From Lachnospiraceae bacterium (GTDB lineage: Bacteria; Bacillota; Clostridia; Lachnospirales; Lachnospiraceae): a stretch of 64,000 nucleotides of DNA. The stretch is from positions 28,968 through 92,967 of the forward strand of contig JAILRH010000203.1 of assembly GCA_024698345.1 (NCBI GenBank). Direction: 5' to 3'. Position 1 is the stretch's first letter. Every line of letters starts with the position of its first letter. This document shows, piece by piece, positions 62,993 through 64,000 of the stretch. Under the pieces are notes generated by a model. That model did not search any database. It saw only the letters and a list, made by a program, of their open reading frames with translations, and was not told where the DNA came from. The position numbers were made by a program, and so were the translations under genes.

Positions 62993-63420
62993 TTTTGGAA
63001 TTTTCTTCTCATGGGATGCCGCACCTTACTTTTCCCTCAGAAACTCCTGACATCCCTTTTGGAATTTTCTCCACATGGGATGCCGCACCTTACTTTTCCC
63101 TCAGAAACTCCTGACATCACTTTTGGATTTTTCTCCACATGGGATGCCGCACCTTTCCTTTTCCCCGAAAATTTTCTACATCCCTTTTGGAATTTTCTTC
63201 TTATGGGATGCCGCACCTTTCCTTTTCCCCGAAAATTCTCTACATCCCTTTTGGATTTTTCTTCTTATGGGATGCCGCACCTTTCCTTTTCCCCGGAAAT
63301 TCTCTACATCCCTTTTGGAATTTTCTTCTTATGGGATGCCGCGCCTTTCTTTTTCCCCGGAAATTCTCTACATCCCTTTTGGATTTTTCTTCTTATGGGA
63401 TGCCGCACCTTTCTTTTTTT
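62993..63420. repeat. 64-bp tandem repeat, about 6.7 copies
   Basis: Units begin with TTTTGGAATTTTCT at 62993, 63057, 63121, 63185, 63249, 63313 and 63377, an exact 64-nt period. Each contains ATGGGATGCCGCACC. Within a unit CATCCC pairs with GGGATG, and GAAAATTC with GAATTTTC of the next unit, so the array is rich in potential hairpins. Confidence 0.9.
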
Positions 63421-63427
63421 ACACAGA

Positions 63428-63720
63428 AACGCCTCTGCAAGTACCTCTACAACACCTCTGCAAGCACATTCTGCAACGCCTCTGCAAGTACCTCTACAAC
63501 ACCTCTGCAAGCACATTCTGCAAAACCTCTGCAAGTATCTCTGCAACACCTCTGCAAGTACCTCTACAACGCCTCCGCAAGTACCTCTGCAACACCTCCG
63601 CAAGTACCTCTGCAACACCTCTGCAAGCACATTCTGCAACATCTCTGCAAGTACCTCTACAGCACCTCTGCAAGTATCTCCACAACACCTCTGCAACACT
63701 TCTGCAACACCTCATCTGCA
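63428..63720. repeat. 23-24-bp tandem repeat, about twelve copies
   Basis: Alternating CCTCTGCAAGTACCTCTACAAC and CCTCTGCAAGCACATTCTGCAAC units follow each other without spacers. They are degenerate and shorten to 11-mers at the right end. Confidence 0.85.
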
Positions 63721-63737
63721 CCACAATAACAATCACC

Positions 63738-63784
63738 GAAACCGCTACGCTTGTTTTGGTATTGTATCACGGTCGCCAAATGCA
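63738..63784. repeat. Dispersed intergenic repeat, copy 4
   Basis: AAACCGCTACGCTTGTTT and ATCACGGTCGCCAAATGCA; matches 32761-32806 over its length, and its first half matches 2209-2220. Confidence 0.65.
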
Positions 63785-63820
63785 TGAGAACAAGTTTTCC
63801 GCATTTTTCCCGCCGTGTAG

Positions 63821-64000
63821 ATCGAGTAGGCTGATTCCTACTCGATACCCACTCTGTGCAATCACTTCGAATCCACTTCGCTACTTCTCAGTGATTACAC
63901 GGTCGCCAAGTGAAAATCTCTGTGCAAGCCATGAGATAACTTACTTAGTAAGTTATCGACTGCGACAGCGATTATTTATAATCGCGATAGCACAGATTTT
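63821..64000. repeat. Cluster of perfect palindromes at the right edge
   Basis: ATCGAGTAGG/CCTACTCGAT (63821-63846), GATAACTTAC/GTAAGTTATC (63935-63957) and GCGATTAT/ATAATCGC (63968-63985) are perfect stems. AAAATCT..GTGC at 63914 and GCACAGATTTT at 63990-64000 form an outer pair enclosing the last two. CACGGTCGCCAAGTGA at 63898 is another copy of the dispersed motif. Confidence 0.75.

Larger units (their letters stand above)
62623..64000. other. 1.4-kb gene-free, repeat-dense region
   Basis: No ORF here has a ribosome-binding site or recognisable product; the track ORFs on both strands are translations of tandem repeats. The content is the three arrays, one dispersed repeat copy and the palindromes listed separately. 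Confidence 0.7.

Noticed and set aside
62993-63720. Tandem arrays considered as a CRISPR
   Set aside because: The whole 64-bp and 24-bp units are conserved with no variable spacers, and there are no cas genes.
63011-63787. 258- and 196-residue plus-strand ORFs and matching minus-strand ORFs
   Set aside because: They translate the repeat arrays; the 64-nt period rotates the frame, products are near-periodic, and no ribosome-binding site is present.

Overview
This 64 kb window looks like a chromosomal segment of a low-GC Firmicute of class Clostridia, most probably a Lachnospiraceae member; I do not assign a genus. The reasons are the AT-rich code, strong GGAGG ribosome-binding sites, the conserved block pth-mfd-...-spoVT-hup-rqcP-yabP-yabQ-divIC-spoIIE-tilS-hpt-ftsH all on the minus strand, Thr/Glu-rich linkers of the ETTA type in exported proteins, a class B sortase with an SPKTG substrate, and a membrane pyrophosphatase. 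Apart from the sortase/LCP/SPKTG locus and an Lrp-type regulator, every convincing gene is on the minus strand.

Layout by coordinate. 1-2.5 kb: 5' part of a sodium:solute symporter with an unusually clear promoter, rpiB, a DegV-family gene, tRNA-Leu(UAA) and tRNA-Tyr(GUA). 2.6-7.0 kb: a 1434-residue secreted protein combining CBM2-like, calcium-repeat, von Willebrand A and class 3 lipase domains. 7.2-9.7 kb (plus strand): sortase B, an LCP-family ligase and a small SPKTG wall-anchored protein. 9.9-11.9 kb: an intracellular GH13 maltodextrin-degrading enzyme. 12.3-19.3 kb: ftsH, hpt, tilS, a truncated spoIIE, divIC, yabQ, a damaged yabP, rqcP, hup and spoVT. 19.4-20.0 kb: a c-di-GMP-I riboswitch with its own promoter and terminator upstream of a 29-codon ORF and a small HTH protein. 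20.1-24.6 kb: an MBOAT/DHHW/DUF4358/SGNH envelope O-acylation cassette. 24.8-26.8 kb: a membrane protein with a degenerate JAMM domain. 26.9-29.3 kb: pyrB-pyrI-argF. 29.4-33.3 kb: a PF06541 membrane protein, hppA and a small membrane protein. 33.5-34.0 kb: an Lrp/AsnC regulator (plus strand).

34.1-56.0 kb is one large exopolysaccharide/capsule locus read leftward from a promoter at 56.1 kb: initiating sugar-phosphate transferase, three GT4-type glycosyltransferases, three acyltransferase-3 proteins, a radical SAM/SPASM protein, two polysaccharide pyruvyl transferases, a polymerase, a flippase, a secreted four-Ig-domain protein, an FrhB-like protein, a thioesterase, an Ig-like membrane protein and two tandem Wzz/BY-kinases, the last with a remarkable Tyr-Gly tail. 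These together predict a pyruvylated, acylated, kinase-regulated surface polysaccharide. 56.3-62.6 kb: D,D-carboxypeptidase, a SurA-like lipoprotein, mfd and pth. 62.6-64.0 kb carries no credible gene and is packed with tandem repeats and palindromes.

The most notable signals are the c-di-GMP riboswitch unit; concordant decay of sporulation genes (spoIIE missing its regulatory half and first metal-binding region, yabP out of frame with its ribosome-binding site) beside otherwise intact housekeeping genes; the degenerate JAMM transmembrane protein; several different short tandem repeat arrays, one of which multiplies a Shine-Dalgarno plus start codon; and a dispersed intergenic repeat family. 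I did not find a CRISPR array, prophage, restriction-modification system or transposase.
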